A stretch of DNA of 64,000 nt, from assembly GCF_002211785.1 (NCBI RefSeq), contig NZ_CP022132.1, forward strand, positions 434,001-498,000, written 5' to 3'. This DNA comes from Francisella halioticida (lineage in GTDB: Bacteria; Pseudomonadota; Gammaproteobacteria; Francisellales; Francisellaceae). The notes beneath the pieces are model-generated. The model saw only the letters and a program-made list of their open reading frames with translations, was not told the DNA's origin and searched no databases. The position numbers were made by a program, and so were the translations under genes. Below are positions 32,124 to 41,380 of this stretch, in pieces (the first letter of the stretch is position 1; each line of letters starts with the position of its first letter).

Positions 32124-32590
32124 CTACCCCAATAAATTAAACAATATTTTCAATTATTTAGTTCCCATCTAAGCCGCCCGTTTTTCCAATAAGTTATCGT
32201 AATAAAATTCCATAGGTTTTTTATAATTGATAGACTCATGAAATCTTCTATTATTATAAAGATCTATATAATCATCCACATCGTTTCTTAGTTCAACAAT
32301 GCCAGGATATTGATTTAAATAAAATCTCTCACATTTAGCACTTCTCCAAAATCTTTCGATGCAAATGTTATCAGTTGCTCTACCTTTACCATCCATAGAT
32401 ATAGTAATTTTTTTATCTAATAATGTTTGGATATGAATGTTAGATGTGTACTGGCTACCTTGATCAGTGTTAAATATTTCTGGTACTCCATATTTATACA
32501 GAGCTTCATTTAAAACTTTCATAACTAAACTACTATCCATAGTGTTGGATATCTCCCAACTTAGTACAGCCTTAGAGTACCAATCAATAA
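32124..32590 (-). mobile_element. IS-A copy truncated by IS-C (3' 467 bp)
   Basis: Matches the last 467 bp of IS-A, beginning at its CTACCCC end next to TATA and breaking off within the codons for IIDWYSKA. The transposase remnant (32169-32590) keeps the second Asp and the Glu of the DDE triad. IS-C copy 1 starts exactly at the break (32591), and the missing 5' 822 bp of IS-A do not reappear on the far side. Confidence 0.93.
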
Positions 32591-33902
32591 TATAATGTCC
32601 TCAGAAAAAGCTACTGATTTTAGAAAGATTTTTATTCCTAAATGTTAAACTTAACTAGATAAATTAGGAAATAGATAAATGAGTAAAAAAAGAGTAACGT
32701 ATACAGCTGATTTTAAAGCTAAAGTAATTATAGAATTGCTAGAAGGCGATATGACAGTTAATGAGATAGCAAGTAAGTATGATTTACTTCCTAAAAACGT
32801 GCACAATTGGAAGCAGCAATTTTTATCTAATGCTTGCTTAGCATTTGATAAAAGCTCTGTTGTTAAGGAGTATAAGCAGGAAATAGATGAGCTTAGAAAA
32901 GATAAAGATGCAACAAGTAAAAAACTAGTCGAGGTAATAGTAGAGAGGGATTTTTTAATGGGAAAGCTAAAAAGCTTGGTATCATCAAATGATAGAGTAA
33001 ACTCTGTAGATACTAAGCTAGAATTATCTTTAAATAATCAGCTTAAACTATTATCTGTATCTAAGAGTGTGTACTATTATACACCAATATCAAAATTTAG
33101 TAGTAATGATGATATTAAACTATTAAATGCAATAGATTTGATACATACTAAACATCCATATTATGGTACGAGAAGGCTAGTAAAGTTGCTAAATAGATTA
33201 GGATTTCTAGTTGGAAGGAAGCTAATCAAAAGTGCTATGGAATTCATGGGTATTAAGGCATTGTATCCTAAAAAAAAGACAACTGTCATTAATAAGCAAG
33301 ACAAGAAATATCCATACTTACTTAATGTATTTAAAAATGAGACGAATCAGGTTGTTATAGATAAAGCTAATAAGGTATGGAGTGCTGATATCACGTATAT
33401 TAGACTAGAATGTGGGTATGCATATTTAGTAGCCATAATAGATTGGCATAGCAAGAAAATACTAGCTTGGAAGATTTCTAATACTATGGATACACATCTA
33501 ACAACTAGTGTGTTAAAAGAAGCGTTATTTAAATATGGTAAACCTGATATCTTTAACTCTGATCAAGGAACTCAATATACAGCAAAAGAGCATATTAAAA
33601 TATTATCTGATAATAAAATAAATATATCTATGGATGCTAAAGGAAGATCTATAGATAATATTGCAATTGAGAGATTTTGGAGAACACTGAAATATGAAAA
33701 TGTTTATCCGGCATCATATATAACTATGAAAGAGGCTAAAGTAGGTATCAAAGAATATATTGATATTTACAACAATGAAAGACTACATTCTAGTATTGGA
33801 TATATGACTCCTGATGAAGTATATTCTGGTATTTTAGATGCTGCATAAAAGCAAGGAATAAAAATATTTTATAAAGTGGTATTGAATAACAGGGACAGTT
33901 TA
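32591..33902 (+). mobile_element. IS-C copy 1 (IS3 family, 1312 bp)
   Basis: Boundaries come from comparing three copies: each begins TATAATGT and ends GGGACAGTTTA, with inverted-repeat similarity between TATAATGTCCTC and TAAACTGTCCCT. All three are exactly 1312 bp. The left flank is a truncated IS-A and the right flank a truncated DJ-1/PfpI gene; no target duplication is visible, so DNA was lost at this insertion. Confidence 0.92.
32679..33848 (+). CDS. IS3-family transposase of IS-C copy 1 (single frame, 389 aa)
   Basis: One continuous frame fuses the usual orfA and orfB: a helix-turn-helix at the N-terminus (TADFKAKVIIELL, then NEIASKYDLLPKNVHNWK), a coiled-coil linker (about 65-110), the HTH_21-like region (HPYYGTRRLVKLLNRLG) and the rve integrase core with Asp in WSADITYI, Asp in FNSDQGTQYTA and Glu in IAIERFWRTLK. 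It appears intact. ATG follows a weak GGAAAT site. Confidence 0.9.
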   Translation: MSKKRVTYTADFKAKVIIELLEGDMTVNEIASKYDLLPKNVHNWKQQFLSNACLAFDKSSVVKEYKQEIDELRKDKDATSKKLVEVIVERDFLMGKLKSLVSSNDRVNSVDTKLELSLNNQLKLLSVSKSVYYYTPISKFSSNDDIKLLNAIDLIHTKHPYYGTRRLVKLLNRLGFLVGRKLIKSAMEFMGIKALYPKKKTTVINKQDKKYPYLLNVFKNETNQVVIDKANKVWSADITYIRLECGYAYLVAIIDWHSKKILAWKISNTMDTHLTTSVLKEALFKYGKPDIFNSDQGTQYTAKEHIKILSDNKINISMDAKGRSIDNIAIERFWRTLKYENVYPASYITMKEAKVGIKEYIDIYNNERLHSSIGYMTPDEVYSGILDAA

Positions 33903-34067
33903 GTTGTTCCATTCTTTCTTGAAAACGAACTCATAAATTCAGGAGTTCAATATTTCGCGAAAGATGAATGGAAAGCACATGTTCTTGAAGACTCAAGGAT
34001 AGTTGCGGCTCAAAATCCTCAGTCAGTGGAAGATTTTGGATCATTTATAATCGCATTAATTTATTAG
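33903..34067 (+). pseudogene. DJ-1/PfpI-family C-terminal fragment
   Basis: Directly after the end of IS-C copy 1 the plus strand reads VVPFFLENELINSGVQYFAK, then LEDSRIVAAQNPQSVEDFGS, to TAG at 34067. The LENEL(I)...GQNPQS-type ending is typical of DJ-1/PfpI (ThiJ) superfamily proteins related to class I amidotransferases and deglycase-like enzymes. The nucleophile-elbow half is lost. It is a dead remnant created by the IS-C event. Confidence 0.65.
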
Positions 34068-34420
34068 TGTAGCATAATCTTATTTTAACTATATATTATT
34101 TCGTATTTTACGAACCTCTTTATAAAGTAATTCTAGGTTTTCATCACGTATTTTATTTTTATTTAAATAGTCCATAGTTTGATATAAATATTCTCTATTT
34201 GTTCCTATAGACCCTTCTGCAAAAGCAATTCTTTTTGCTTTCTGAGCAAGCGATAAATTTGTAATATAAGCTTGACTTTCTTTATTTATTACAAATGTTA
34301 GTACTTTTATTTTTTGTCCTTCATAATTTGCATCAACCCACTGTGGATTATAAGATCTTCCGACCATTTCACGAGCCCAAATAATAGGAAGTTGATCTTC
34401 TATATCTATATTTGTGATCA

Positions 34421-35629
34421 TACCCTCCTATTTGGGACACTTAGGTGTTAAGAAAAGGAGACAAGATGAGATATACAAAAGAGTTTAAAGATGAAGCTGT
34501 TAAATTATGTTTACAACCAGATGCAAATAGACGATAAATAGCAGATAATTTAGGGGTTAAATATAAAACCATTTGCAGTTGGATATCCAAAGCCATGTCA
34601 AACCCTCAGAAAGAAATAAAGATAGATTATAAAACGCAGTACCAGCAACTATCTTTTGAAAATACTGATTTGAAGAAAAAACTCAAACAGGCAGAAACAG
34701 AGCGTGAAATACTAAAAAAGTCAGCAGCGTACTTTGCAAAGCAAAATCTGTAAGGTACGCCTTTATTAAGGAGCATTATAAAGTTATGCCAGTAACAACA
34801 CTATGTAAATCTTTGAATGTGAGCACATCTTCATATTACAGATGGATTCATAAACCTATAGGTAAAAGGCAATATAATGATGCTGAACTAGATGATGCTA
34901 TTTTAATGAACATAAATCTAGATATGGAAGTGTTAGGATATACAAAGAGCTTAAAGATATGGGTTGGAAAGTTACTCAACCTAGAGTATCTAAACGTATG
35001 AAATTACTTGGTTTACATGCTAAAGCGGCTCGTAAGCATAAGAAAACTACAGATTCTAACCACAACAAACATGTTTATGATAATTTATTAGAACAAAACT
35101 TCACTGCTTTATCTGTAAATCATAGGTGGGTTACAGATATAACTTATGTACCTACACAAGAGGGGTGGCTGTATCTTTGTGTGATTATAGATTTATTCTC
35201 AAGATCAGTTATTGGTTGGGCAATGGATTCTAGGATGAAAGCGGATTTAGTTTGTAATGCTTTAAATATGGCATTCTTTAGAAGAAATTTTCCTAGTGGT
35301 GTGATTATACACTCTGATAAAGGGTCACAGTACTGTAGCAAACAATATCAAGACATTATTAAAGAACACTGGCTACTATCAAGTATGAGCTCTAAAGGAT
35401 GCTGTTACGATAATGCTGCTTGTGAAAGTTTCTTTGGAACTTTAAAAGTAGAGTTAGTACATGATGAAAGCTATAAAACTAGAGAAGAAGCTAAACTATC
35501 AATATTTGAATATATTGAAGCTTACTATAATACAAAAAGGAGACATTCTACAATAAATTATATGACTCCATATCAATTTGAATATATAATGGAAAATGAA
35601 GTAGTAAACTGTCCCAAATTGACGGGGTA
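34421..35629 (+). mobile_element. IS-B copy 2 (IS3 family, 1209 bp) inside chaC
   Basis: Complete, with ends TACCCTCCTATTTGGGACA and TGTCCCAAATTGACGGGGTA (inverted relative to each other) and duplicated target GATCA at 34416-34420 and 35630-35634. orfA and orfB are read on the plus strand. Comparison with copy 1 shows an orfA nonsense mutation here, an orfA frameshift there, and a shared orfB frameshift. Confidence 0.93.
34466..34753 (+). pseudogene. IS3-family orfA of IS-B copy 2, nonsense mutation
   Basis: From ATG 34466 after AGAAAAGGAG it reads MRYTKEFKDEAVKLCLQPDA, then NRR and TAA where copy 1 has GAA (Glu). After the stop the frame stays open to ...EREILKKSAAYFAKQNL, the normal ending of IS3 orfA proteins, and contains the A6G slippery run used for OrfAB frameshifting. 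So copy 2 has the ancestral C-terminus but a dead N-terminus. Confidence 0.85.
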
Positions 35630-35631
35630 GA
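34771..35631 (+). pseudogene. IS3-family orfB of IS-B copy 2, frameshifted
   Basis: The 5' piece carries VMPVTTLCKSLNVSTSSYYR to LDDAILMNIN (ATG 34786), and the 3' piece (34959-35630) carries TQPRVSKRMKLLGLHAKAAR and the DDE core. A single missing T in the run before AATGAACATAAATC separates them, exactly as in copy 1. The expected joined reading is AIFNEHKSRYGSVRIYKEL. The stop codon is completed by the first base of the flanking GATCA. Confidence 0.85.
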
Positions 35632-35977
35632 TCATTGATATTCTATAAATTTTACCATAACATACCGCATTTGAGTCTTTTTCCTCTACTGCCATCATTA
35701 ATCCAGGGCGTTTTTTACTTCCTCTAAATCCATCTAAATTTATACAAAAACTACGACTAAATTCATTGATCTTAGATAAAATAGAAGACTTAACTTTAAT
35801 ATCACATTTCCAAATTAAAGAACCATATGCAAATAAATATAAATCATTTGTTTTGGCAATTTCAGACAAAGTTTGTTGATAACATTCTTCAATTTGCTCG
35901 TAATTCCTTGTTTTTATACCTTTATCATTTACTTCTTGAATCTTTGCTGTAATCAATTTTTTAAAATCACTTTTCAT

Positions 35978-36464
35978 TTAAATATCTTAAAATATGGCTT
36001 AAAGAACTAGAAAGCAATAGCTTTCGTAAAATATGGTAGCTATTATAAGTTGGAAGATGAATGAAACTTACCTTAAGCCCAAGGGTAAAGATCTTTATTT
36101 ATATAGAGCTATTGATAAATATGAAGATACTTTAGAGTTTATGGTTAGTGAAAAAAGCTTCAAATAAATTCTTTAAGAAAGCTATTAGCTCATGACTTGC
36201 TATAGAAAGTCAATGTAGATAAATCTAGAGCTAATAAAGCAGTTTTATTGACTATTAATATTTTTTATTTTTACTTAGAATATAGTTAACTCGTGGCATA
36301 GAGATTAGACAAAATAAGTATCTGAATAATTGTATCTAGGAAATGATGGTTTTAGGGAAATTATGACTAATATAGCCATAATGTCACTTAATTTTTGTAA
36401 GTCTCATTCTAAAGCTATTAATGTTGTTTATGTATCGTATCTATTTCTATAAAAGATATAAAAA
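35978..36464 (+). other. Intergenic region with an IS6 transposase fossil
   Basis: At 36048-36167 the plus strand reads WKMNETYLKPKGKDLYLYRA then IDKYEDTLEFMVSEKSF, matching the conserved catalytic region of IS6/IS26 transposases (W-R-V-D-E-T-Y type, although the Asp is Asn here). It continues with frameshifts to about 36260. The rest has no recognisable content. Together with 1528, 5291 and 31810 it shows an old, extinct IS6 family. Confidence 0.6.
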
Positions 36465-36490
36465 AACCAGCTCAAGGCTGGTTTTAATAT
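36465..36490 (-). terminator. Rho-independent terminator of rpmE
   Basis: On the minus strand AAAACCAGCC-TT-GAGCTGGTTTTTTT forms a GC-containing stem (AACCAGC with GCTGGTT) followed by a T run, about 30 bases after the rpmE stop. The flanking A/T runs could let it work in both directions. Confidence 0.75.
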
Positions 36491-36513
36491 TTTTCAATCT
36501 AGTAAAAGTAAAA

Positions 36514-36729
36514 TTATACTTTTTTGATTCCGCCAAATCTCTTCTTGAATTTGTCAACACGACCTGCAGTATCAACAATTCTCTGCTTACCAGTATAAAA
36601 TGGGTGACATTGAGAACAAATATCAATGCCCATAGTGTCTTTAGCAGAAGTTGATTTTGTAACAAAAGAGTTACCACAACTACAAGTTACTGTTACTTCA
36701 GTATATTTTGGATGAATTTCTTGTCTCAT
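36514..36729 (-). CDS. rpmE: 50S ribosomal protein L31
   Basis: Zinc-binding ribosomal protein L31. From ATG 36729, with AAGGAAAC upstream, it is 71 residues: [20 protein letters not shown], a zinc site with Cys in CSCG and CSQC, and the usual [21 protein letters not shown] start further upstream would add 13 non-conserved residues and has no ribosome site. Single gene with its own terminator. Confidence 0.97.
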   Translation of the reverse strand: MRQEIHPKYTEVTVTCSCGNSFVTKSTSAKDTMGIDICSQCHPFYTGKQRIVDTAGRVDKFKKRFGGIKKV

Positions 36730-36849
36730 TTTATTAGTTTCCTTATTTTTATAATCTGACATCGCCACTTAGACTATTTCATCTAAGCACCATATCCTGT
36801 AGATAGAATAGCCTGAATATTCTAGCCTAAGTTATTCATAGTATCAAGT

Positions 36850-37578
36850 TTAATTAGAAGAAATATATTTTTCTCTTCTTACATTTTTAGGACCAAAGCC
36901 TGCATTTGTAAGCATTTCGTATGATTGATCAATCATATTTGGATTACCACAAACATAAACAATATCAGCTTCAGGACTTAGTTTTATCTTCTCAAATTGG
37001 TTTTGTACATAACCTGAGATTTCATAATCTTTAAGAGCTTGAGTTTCTCTACTTAGGCAAAGTTTGAAGTCAATGTTTTTATGTTTTTTAGAAAGCTCTA
37101 TGAAATCTTCTTGATAAAGGGCATCTTTACGATACTGACAGCCAAGAAGTATATGTATCTCAGTATTTTCAGCTCTTTCTAAAAGTTCGGGAAACATAGA
37201 TCTATATGGAACTATTCCTGTACCTGTGCCAACTAATATTATTTTTCTAACATCTTCATCTTTTAGAATAAGTCTACCAGCAGGCCCCATTGCATTTGCT
37301 TTGCCACCAATTTCCATATTAAAAAATATTTCAGAAGCAATACCACCTTTTACATAAGTAATACCAATTTCTAAAAACATATTGTCAGAAGGTAGAGAAC
37401 CTAAGCTATAACTACGACGCTTAACTTTACCATCACTACCATCAAACATAAATGTAACAAACTGCCCAGCAATAAAGTTAAGAGGTTTGCCATCTGTTCT
37501 TTTGAAAACAAAGAGCCTAATATTATCGGTAATATCTTTAAAAGAAACTAATTCCAGTTCAAATTTTTCTAATGCCAT
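36850..37578 (-). CDS. fpr: Ferredoxin/flavodoxin-NADP reductase
   Basis: FAD enzyme that exchanges electrons between NADPH and ferredoxin or flavodoxin, supporting Fe-S enzymes and redox defence. The FAD motif is RRSYSLGS (about 54-61), the NADP region is GTGTGIVPYRSM (about 120-131), and VYVCGNPNMID is near 207. It ends in a short EKYISSN tail typical of the bacterial class. From ATG 37578 it has 242 residues; an ATG at 37626 would add 16 residues without support. Confidence 0.88.
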   Translation of the reverse strand: MALEKFELELVSFKDITDNIRLFVFKRTDGKPLNFIAGQFVTFMFDGSDGKVKRRSYSLGSLPSDNMFLEIGITYVKGGIASEIFFNMEIGGKANAMGPAGRLILKDEDVRKIILVGTGTGIVPYRSMFPELLERAENTEIHILLGCQYRKDALYQEDFIELSKKHKNIDFKLCLSRETQALKDYEISGYVQNQFEKIKLSPEADIVYVCGNPNMIDQSYEMLTNAGFGPKNVRREKYISSN

Positions 37579-37996
37579 TTTATTAAAACTAATATGTATA
37601 TTTGTAACAGGTGTAATTATATACACAATAGACTTTAAAATATAGTTTTGAACTTTAGTCTTTTATTGATTTATAATGATGAAGAGTGTTTCGCCATCTG
37701 AACCATTCTATAAGTGTTTAGGTTTTGGTGCTATACTTTTTTCATTGCATAAAAAGTATGCAAAAATGCTAGGCTTGCTATGGCTTAGTTGCACAGCAAT
37801 GGCATCTACAAAATTTACCATTTGTTAAATGGCTCAAACAGTTGTAGCTACTGATTTATTGGTTTAACAACAGGTGATTGCAAAGGCACATATTATAAGG
37901 CATTAATTAACTTAGATTGCATTTGTTATTTTGTTTATGTACCAAACCCTTTTATGTATAATGAAATCATAGAGGTCGTAAGTTTGTATTTGTAAT
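37579..37996. other. Intergenic region, nothing recognised
   Basis: About 420 bases between fpr and the next gene. From 37678 (+) a short reading MMKSVSPSEPFYKCLGFGAI continues for about 50 codons before a stop, and is followed by pieces in other frames. It looks like decayed coding sequence, but no family is recognised. It should also contain the fpr promoter and that of the gene at 37997. Confidence 0.35.
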
Positions 37997-38404
37997 ATGC
38001 TACAGATATTTAGAGTTTTAGGGATTTTATGTGTGTTTGTACCCTCCTTGGCGTTAGCAGAGATGACTCAGTCAGAAGTTGATAAATTACATATAAAGCT
38101 TATAGCTTTAGATGAGAAACACCATACATTTAATGTTGAGTTACCTGTAGACTCAACAGATGGGTATAGATGGTTTCTTGTGCCGCCAGATTATGACTAT
38201 GTAGATGATGTTGGTTATACACATAAGAGTGCTGATATCGAAAATTCAAAATGGGGTGGTATGGATAATTTTAAACTGGAACTTACTAGGAAATTTAGAA
38301 AAGTGCCTTATAAATTTGTTTTACATTTTGAGTGTTTTCGAGCATTTGAGAACAATCCACAGATTTTAAAAAAAGATGTAGTTGTTTTATCAATATTAAA
38401 TTAG
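37997..38404 (+). CDS. Small exported protein of unknown function
   Basis: 135 residues with a signal peptide (MLQIFRVLGILCVFVPSLALA) and a mature part of about 114 residues. The stretch LPVDSTDGYRWFLVPPDYDY and the later DNFKLELTRKF faintly resemble chagasin-type (I42) inhibitors, which have a TTGY-like loop then an RPW-type loop, but the key loops are not convincing. It is followed after 12 bases by another exported protein and then a Band-7 protein in the same direction, probably one transcript. Confidence 0.6.
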   Translation: MLQIFRVLGILCVFVPSLALAEMTQSEVDKLHIKLIALDEKHHTFNVELPVDSTDGYRWFLVPPDYDYVDDVGYTHKSADIENSKWGGMDNFKLELTRKFRKVPYKFVLHFECFRAFENNPQILKKDVVVLSILN

Positions 38405-38416
38405 GAGTGAGATTTA

Positions 38417-38869
38417 ATGAAAAAAGTATGTTTGTTTATGATAAGTTTATTTACAGTGCTAAGTGCGTATGCAACGGTGGATTGTAGTAATAAAAGTTTT
38501 GATGCAATAAAAGACCAAGCTATACAAATGGAAAAAGCTTGGGATTCTGCAAATGGTAATAAGTTAGTCTCATTTTATGATAATGATTTTGTGTATATGA
38601 GTGGGGGTAAGCCATATACAAGTAAAGCTAAAGTATTAAAACATTATGTTGATGGTTTTGCCACTAGTGGTTCTGGTAAAAGAGATTTTGGTAAACTAAA
38701 GCTTAATTATCAGTATTGCAGAAATATTGATGAAAATCATCAGTTAGTTATACTGAGATTTATATGGACTAGTCCTGCAGGTAAAGTAGCAACAGGTTAT
38801 GATTTACTTGTTTGGCAGAAAAATAAAGATAATAAGTATAAAATAATAGTAGATTTTCCACAGTCTTAA
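38417..38869 (+). CDS. Exported NTF2-like (SnoaL/DUF4440-type) protein
   Basis: 150 residues: signal peptide MKKVCLFMISLFTVLSAYA, then a cone-fold-like pattern typical of SnoaL/DUF4440 proteins (IQMEKAWDSANGNKLVSFYD, FVYMSGGKPYTSKAKVLKHY, ATGYDLLVWQKNKDNKYKII, VDFPQS). Members bind small ligands or act as isomerase- or ketosteroid-like enzymes; the actual role is unknown. AGGAG lies before the start. Two Cys residues (DCSNKS, QYCRN) could pair in the periplasm. Confidence 0.65.
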   Translation: MKKVCLFMISLFTVLSAYATVDCSNKSFDAIKDQAIQMEKAWDSANGNKLVSFYDNDFVYMSGGKPYTSKAKVLKHYVDGFATSGSGKRDFGKLKLNYQYCRNIDENHQLVILRFIWTSPAGKVATGYDLLVWQKNKDNKYKIIVDFPQS

Positions 38870-38887
38870 TTCAAAAGGGGATAAAAC

Positions 38888-39796
38888 GTGTATATATTTT
38901 GGTTAACATTATTATTATTAGTAGTAGCTGTCATAGTAATTGTCTTGATGGCTTGCTCAATAAGTCTTGTAGAAACTCAATCTGTAAATATTATAGAAAG
39001 GTTTGGTAAATTTGTTAGAATTCAAAAGGCAGGTCTTAATTTTAGGATACCTTTTATTGAAAGAGTAGCTGGGAAAGTTAGCTTAAGAGTTCAACAGCTA
39101 GATATAATAGCTGAAACAAAAACTAGAGATAATGTTTTTGTCCATATTAAGGTCTCGGTACAGTTTTTAGTTGAGGAGTCAAGGGCAGTTGATGCATTTT
39201 ATAAGCTTACAAATGCTAGAGATCAGATGGAATCATATGTGTTTGATGTGATTAGATCATCTCTACCTCGTATGAGCTTGGATGAATCTTTTGAGAATAA
39301 AGATGCAATAGCATTAGATATCAAAAAAGAACTTTCTGAAGAGATGAGTACTTATGGTTATACAATTATTAAATCGTTAGTTGTTGATATTAATCCAGAA
39401 GAGAATGTAAAACGTTCTATGAATGAGATCAATGCTGCTCAAAGACAGCTTGAAGCAACAAAGGCTAAGGCTGAAGCTGAAAAACTTATAAAAATAAAAG
39501 AAGCTGAAGGGCAAAAAGAATCAATGAAACTTCTTGGTGAGGGTATTGCCGAACAGCGAAAAGCAATAGCAAGAGGTTTACGTGTTTCTCTAGAAGATGT
39601 TAAAGAAGGTGCTGGAGATGATATATCTTCAGAGTATATATCATCTCTTGTTATGATGTATCAATACTTAGATACTCTAGAAAATATGACTAAATCGAGT
39701 AAGTCAAATGTAATATTTACACCAAATTCACCAAAAGGCTTTAATAATCTAACTTCTGAAATGATAAGTGCACTATCTGTAACTAAAGATGTATAG
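38888..39796 (+). CDS. SPFH/Band-7 (stomatin-like) membrane protein
   Basis: 302 residues with an N-terminal membrane helix (about 3-26) and then an SPFH domain: ETQSVNIIERFGKFVRIQKA, GLNFRIPFIERVA, VSLRVQQLDIIAETKTRDNV. A charged helix (about 180-225, rich in Ala, Lys and Glu: EATKAKAEAEKLIKIKEAEG) probably drives oligomerisation. Such proteins form ring or cage assemblies in membrane microdomains and often modulate proteases. GTG start after AAAGGGG. It is co-directional with the two exported proteins before it. Confidence 0.85.
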   Translation: MYIFWLTLLLLVVAVIVIVLMACSISLVETQSVNIIERFGKFVRIQKAGLNFRIPFIERVAGKVSLRVQQLDIIAETKTRDNVFVHIKVSVQFLVEESRAVDAFYKLTNARDQMESYVFDVIRSSLPRMSLDESFENKDAIALDIKKELSEEMSTYGYTIIKSLVVDINPEENVKRSMNEINAAQRQLEATKAKAEAEKLIKIKEAEGQKESMKLLGEGIAEQRKAIARGLRVSLEDVKEGAGDDISSEYISSLVMMYQYLDTLENMTKSSKSNVIFTPNSPKGFNNLTSEMISALSVTKDV

Positions 39797-39923
39797 CTAG
39801 CTAGTCAGAGTTAGTTTTTGGCAGTATATATTTTGCCCAATTATGATATTATATGCTAAGAAATTGGAGAGTTTCTTTATTTGTGAATGATTTATAAGTT
39901 TAAAAAATATACAACTAAGTGCC

Positions 39924-41309
39924 TTGGTTAAGCTATTTATTTGTTTTTTATTTGTTTTAGGTGCAAACCAAGCTTGGGCATTGGTTGGTGAGTTGAGTAT
40001 CCAAAATGGAGAATTTTTTCTTACAAGTAAAAATAAGAAGTTTAATTTACAAGGTGATAAAAAAATTATAAAAGAGTCAGAAAGTTTAATTCATCTAGAT
40101 AGCTTAGTTGTTGTTAATAATTATGTTAAAGTAGATGAAAACACTTTGTATCTCAAAGAAGTTCCATCTTCAATAAGTGGAAGCATTCAATTTAGTGGAA
40201 AACTTATTAGAGATCAAAAGAGTCTATATTTAGATACTACAGATGATAAAATTCCCATCAAGCTTTTATATGGGGTTGATTTTAGAGGTAATCATTTTGA
40301 TCAAAAATCCATAAATTATTACATTAATAAGCAAGTTAATATTATTGGTAAGTTTTATGGAGGATATTTGCATATATCAGCAATTTTACTTAGTAATATT
40401 TTTGAAAACATAGATGCTAAATTTCCAATTAATAGTAAATATAAAAAATCTTTAGATAAAAATTATCAAAAGTTCATAACAGAAACTTTGATGGAGAATG
40501 AGTTTAGTCAAAATTTACAACCATTTAAAGTAACTATAGTTAATAATGCTAAGGTCAAAAATAATGATAAAGCTTTACTAATTTCATTAGCAGGAAGACA
40601 AGGTGATGACTTTGCTACAGTAGGAGGGCATTTTGTTTTAGGTGAAGCTACTTTAGATAACAATATGCTCAAAAACTTTAGTCTTTTTAATTTTTATACA
40701 ACTAAAAATAAAAAAATGATGATCCCTGCAGAGATATCATATGTAGATTATTTTGGTAACTTATCACAAGGCCAACAAAACTATAGGTCAACCTATACAC
40801 TTATTATATATGGTGTTGATAAAGACAAAATTAAAAAAATGGCAAATGTTATAAATAGAGATCTTAACTATATGCGTATTTCACAAGATACTGGAGGTAT
40901 CTTCTATGATTGTGTTAATACTGCTTTATATGCATTATATAGATCTCAGTTTATAGATAATCCTAGTTCTTTAAGCTTTTTAGGATTACAAACTTTTTAC
41001 CGTACACCCAAAAAATATGATAGCAGTAATTACTCATACTTTAACAATAGTTGGTACTATATTCTAAATAGTAAAAAAGTATTTTTGCCGAGAGCAGGAT
41101 TTAAATATATTTTGGAGAATATTCGAGAATTTAAACCTAAAAGGGTGGATTTTGTATTTTACAATCAAATACCGTCAGGTAGACCTTTAGGAGGAGCTCC
41201 AATTGCAAGTATATATAATTATTTGAGGATCACAGCTAGATCCGACAAACCATCTAAAAAATATACTGTTTACGATATGGCAAAATTTTTAGATATCTTA
41301 GATATATAG
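39924..41309 (+). CDS. Large exported protein of unknown function
   Basis: About 461 residues with a hydrophobic leader ending ANQAWA. No family is recognised. Visible features are a beta-rich N-terminal part, the conserved-looking stretch SLAGRQGDDFATVGGHFVLG (about 219-238) and SQDTGGIFYDCVNTALYALY (about 325-344), which might include a Cys-His type site, plus a Tyr- and Lys-rich C-terminus. The TTG start is weak. An ATG at 39890 in another frame would join in frame if one A were removed from the A6 run near 39905, giving a leader starting MIYKFKNIQ; so there is either an unusual start or a frameshift. Its 3' end recurs, decayed, at 45315-45485. Confidence 0.6.
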   Translation: MVKLFICFLFVLGANQAWALVGELSIQNGEFFLTSKNKKFNLQGDKKIIKESESLIHLDSLVVVNNYVKVDENTLYLKEVPSSISGSIQFSGKLIRDQKSLYLDTTDDKIPIKLLYGVDFRGNHFDQKSINYYINKQVNIIGKFYGGYLHISAILLSNIFENIDAKFPINSKYKKSLDKNYQKFITETLMENEFSQNLQPFKVTIVNNAKVKNNDKALLISLAGRQGDDFATVGGHFVLGEATLDNNMLKNFSLFNFYTTKNKKMMIPAEISYVDYFGNLSQGQQNYRSTYTLIIYGVDKDKIKKMANVINRDLNYMRISQDTGGIFYDCVNTALYALYRSQFIDNPSSLSFLGLQTFYRTPKKYDSSNYSYFNNSWYYILNSKKVFLPRAGFKYILENIREFKPKRVDFVFYNQIPSGRPLGGAPIASIYNYLRITARSDKPSKKYTVYDMAKFLDILDI

Positions 41310-41380
41310 TAATCAGTGTTAAAATCTAAAATGATTTAGGCCATGCTCTCTAATAAAGCCTCCTAAGTTAGCTGAAATTG

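Larger units (their letters stand above)
34089..35977 (-). pseudogene. chaC: ChaC-type gamma-glutamylcyclotransferase, split by IS-B copy 2
   Basis: Would cleave glutathione to 5-oxoproline and Cys-Gly in the cytosol. The N-terminal half (35630-35977) has the family motif LFAYGSLIWK and GFRGSKKRPGLMMAVEE. The C-terminal half (34089-34420) reads TNIDIEDQLPIIWAREMVGR. IS-B copy 2 lies between them with the 5-bp duplication GATCA; removing the IS and one repeat rejoins the frame as RISMI-TNIDIEDQ. No other lesion is visible, so the gene was intact until a recent insertion. It lies a few kilobases from gshA, which makes the substrate. Confidence 0.88.
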
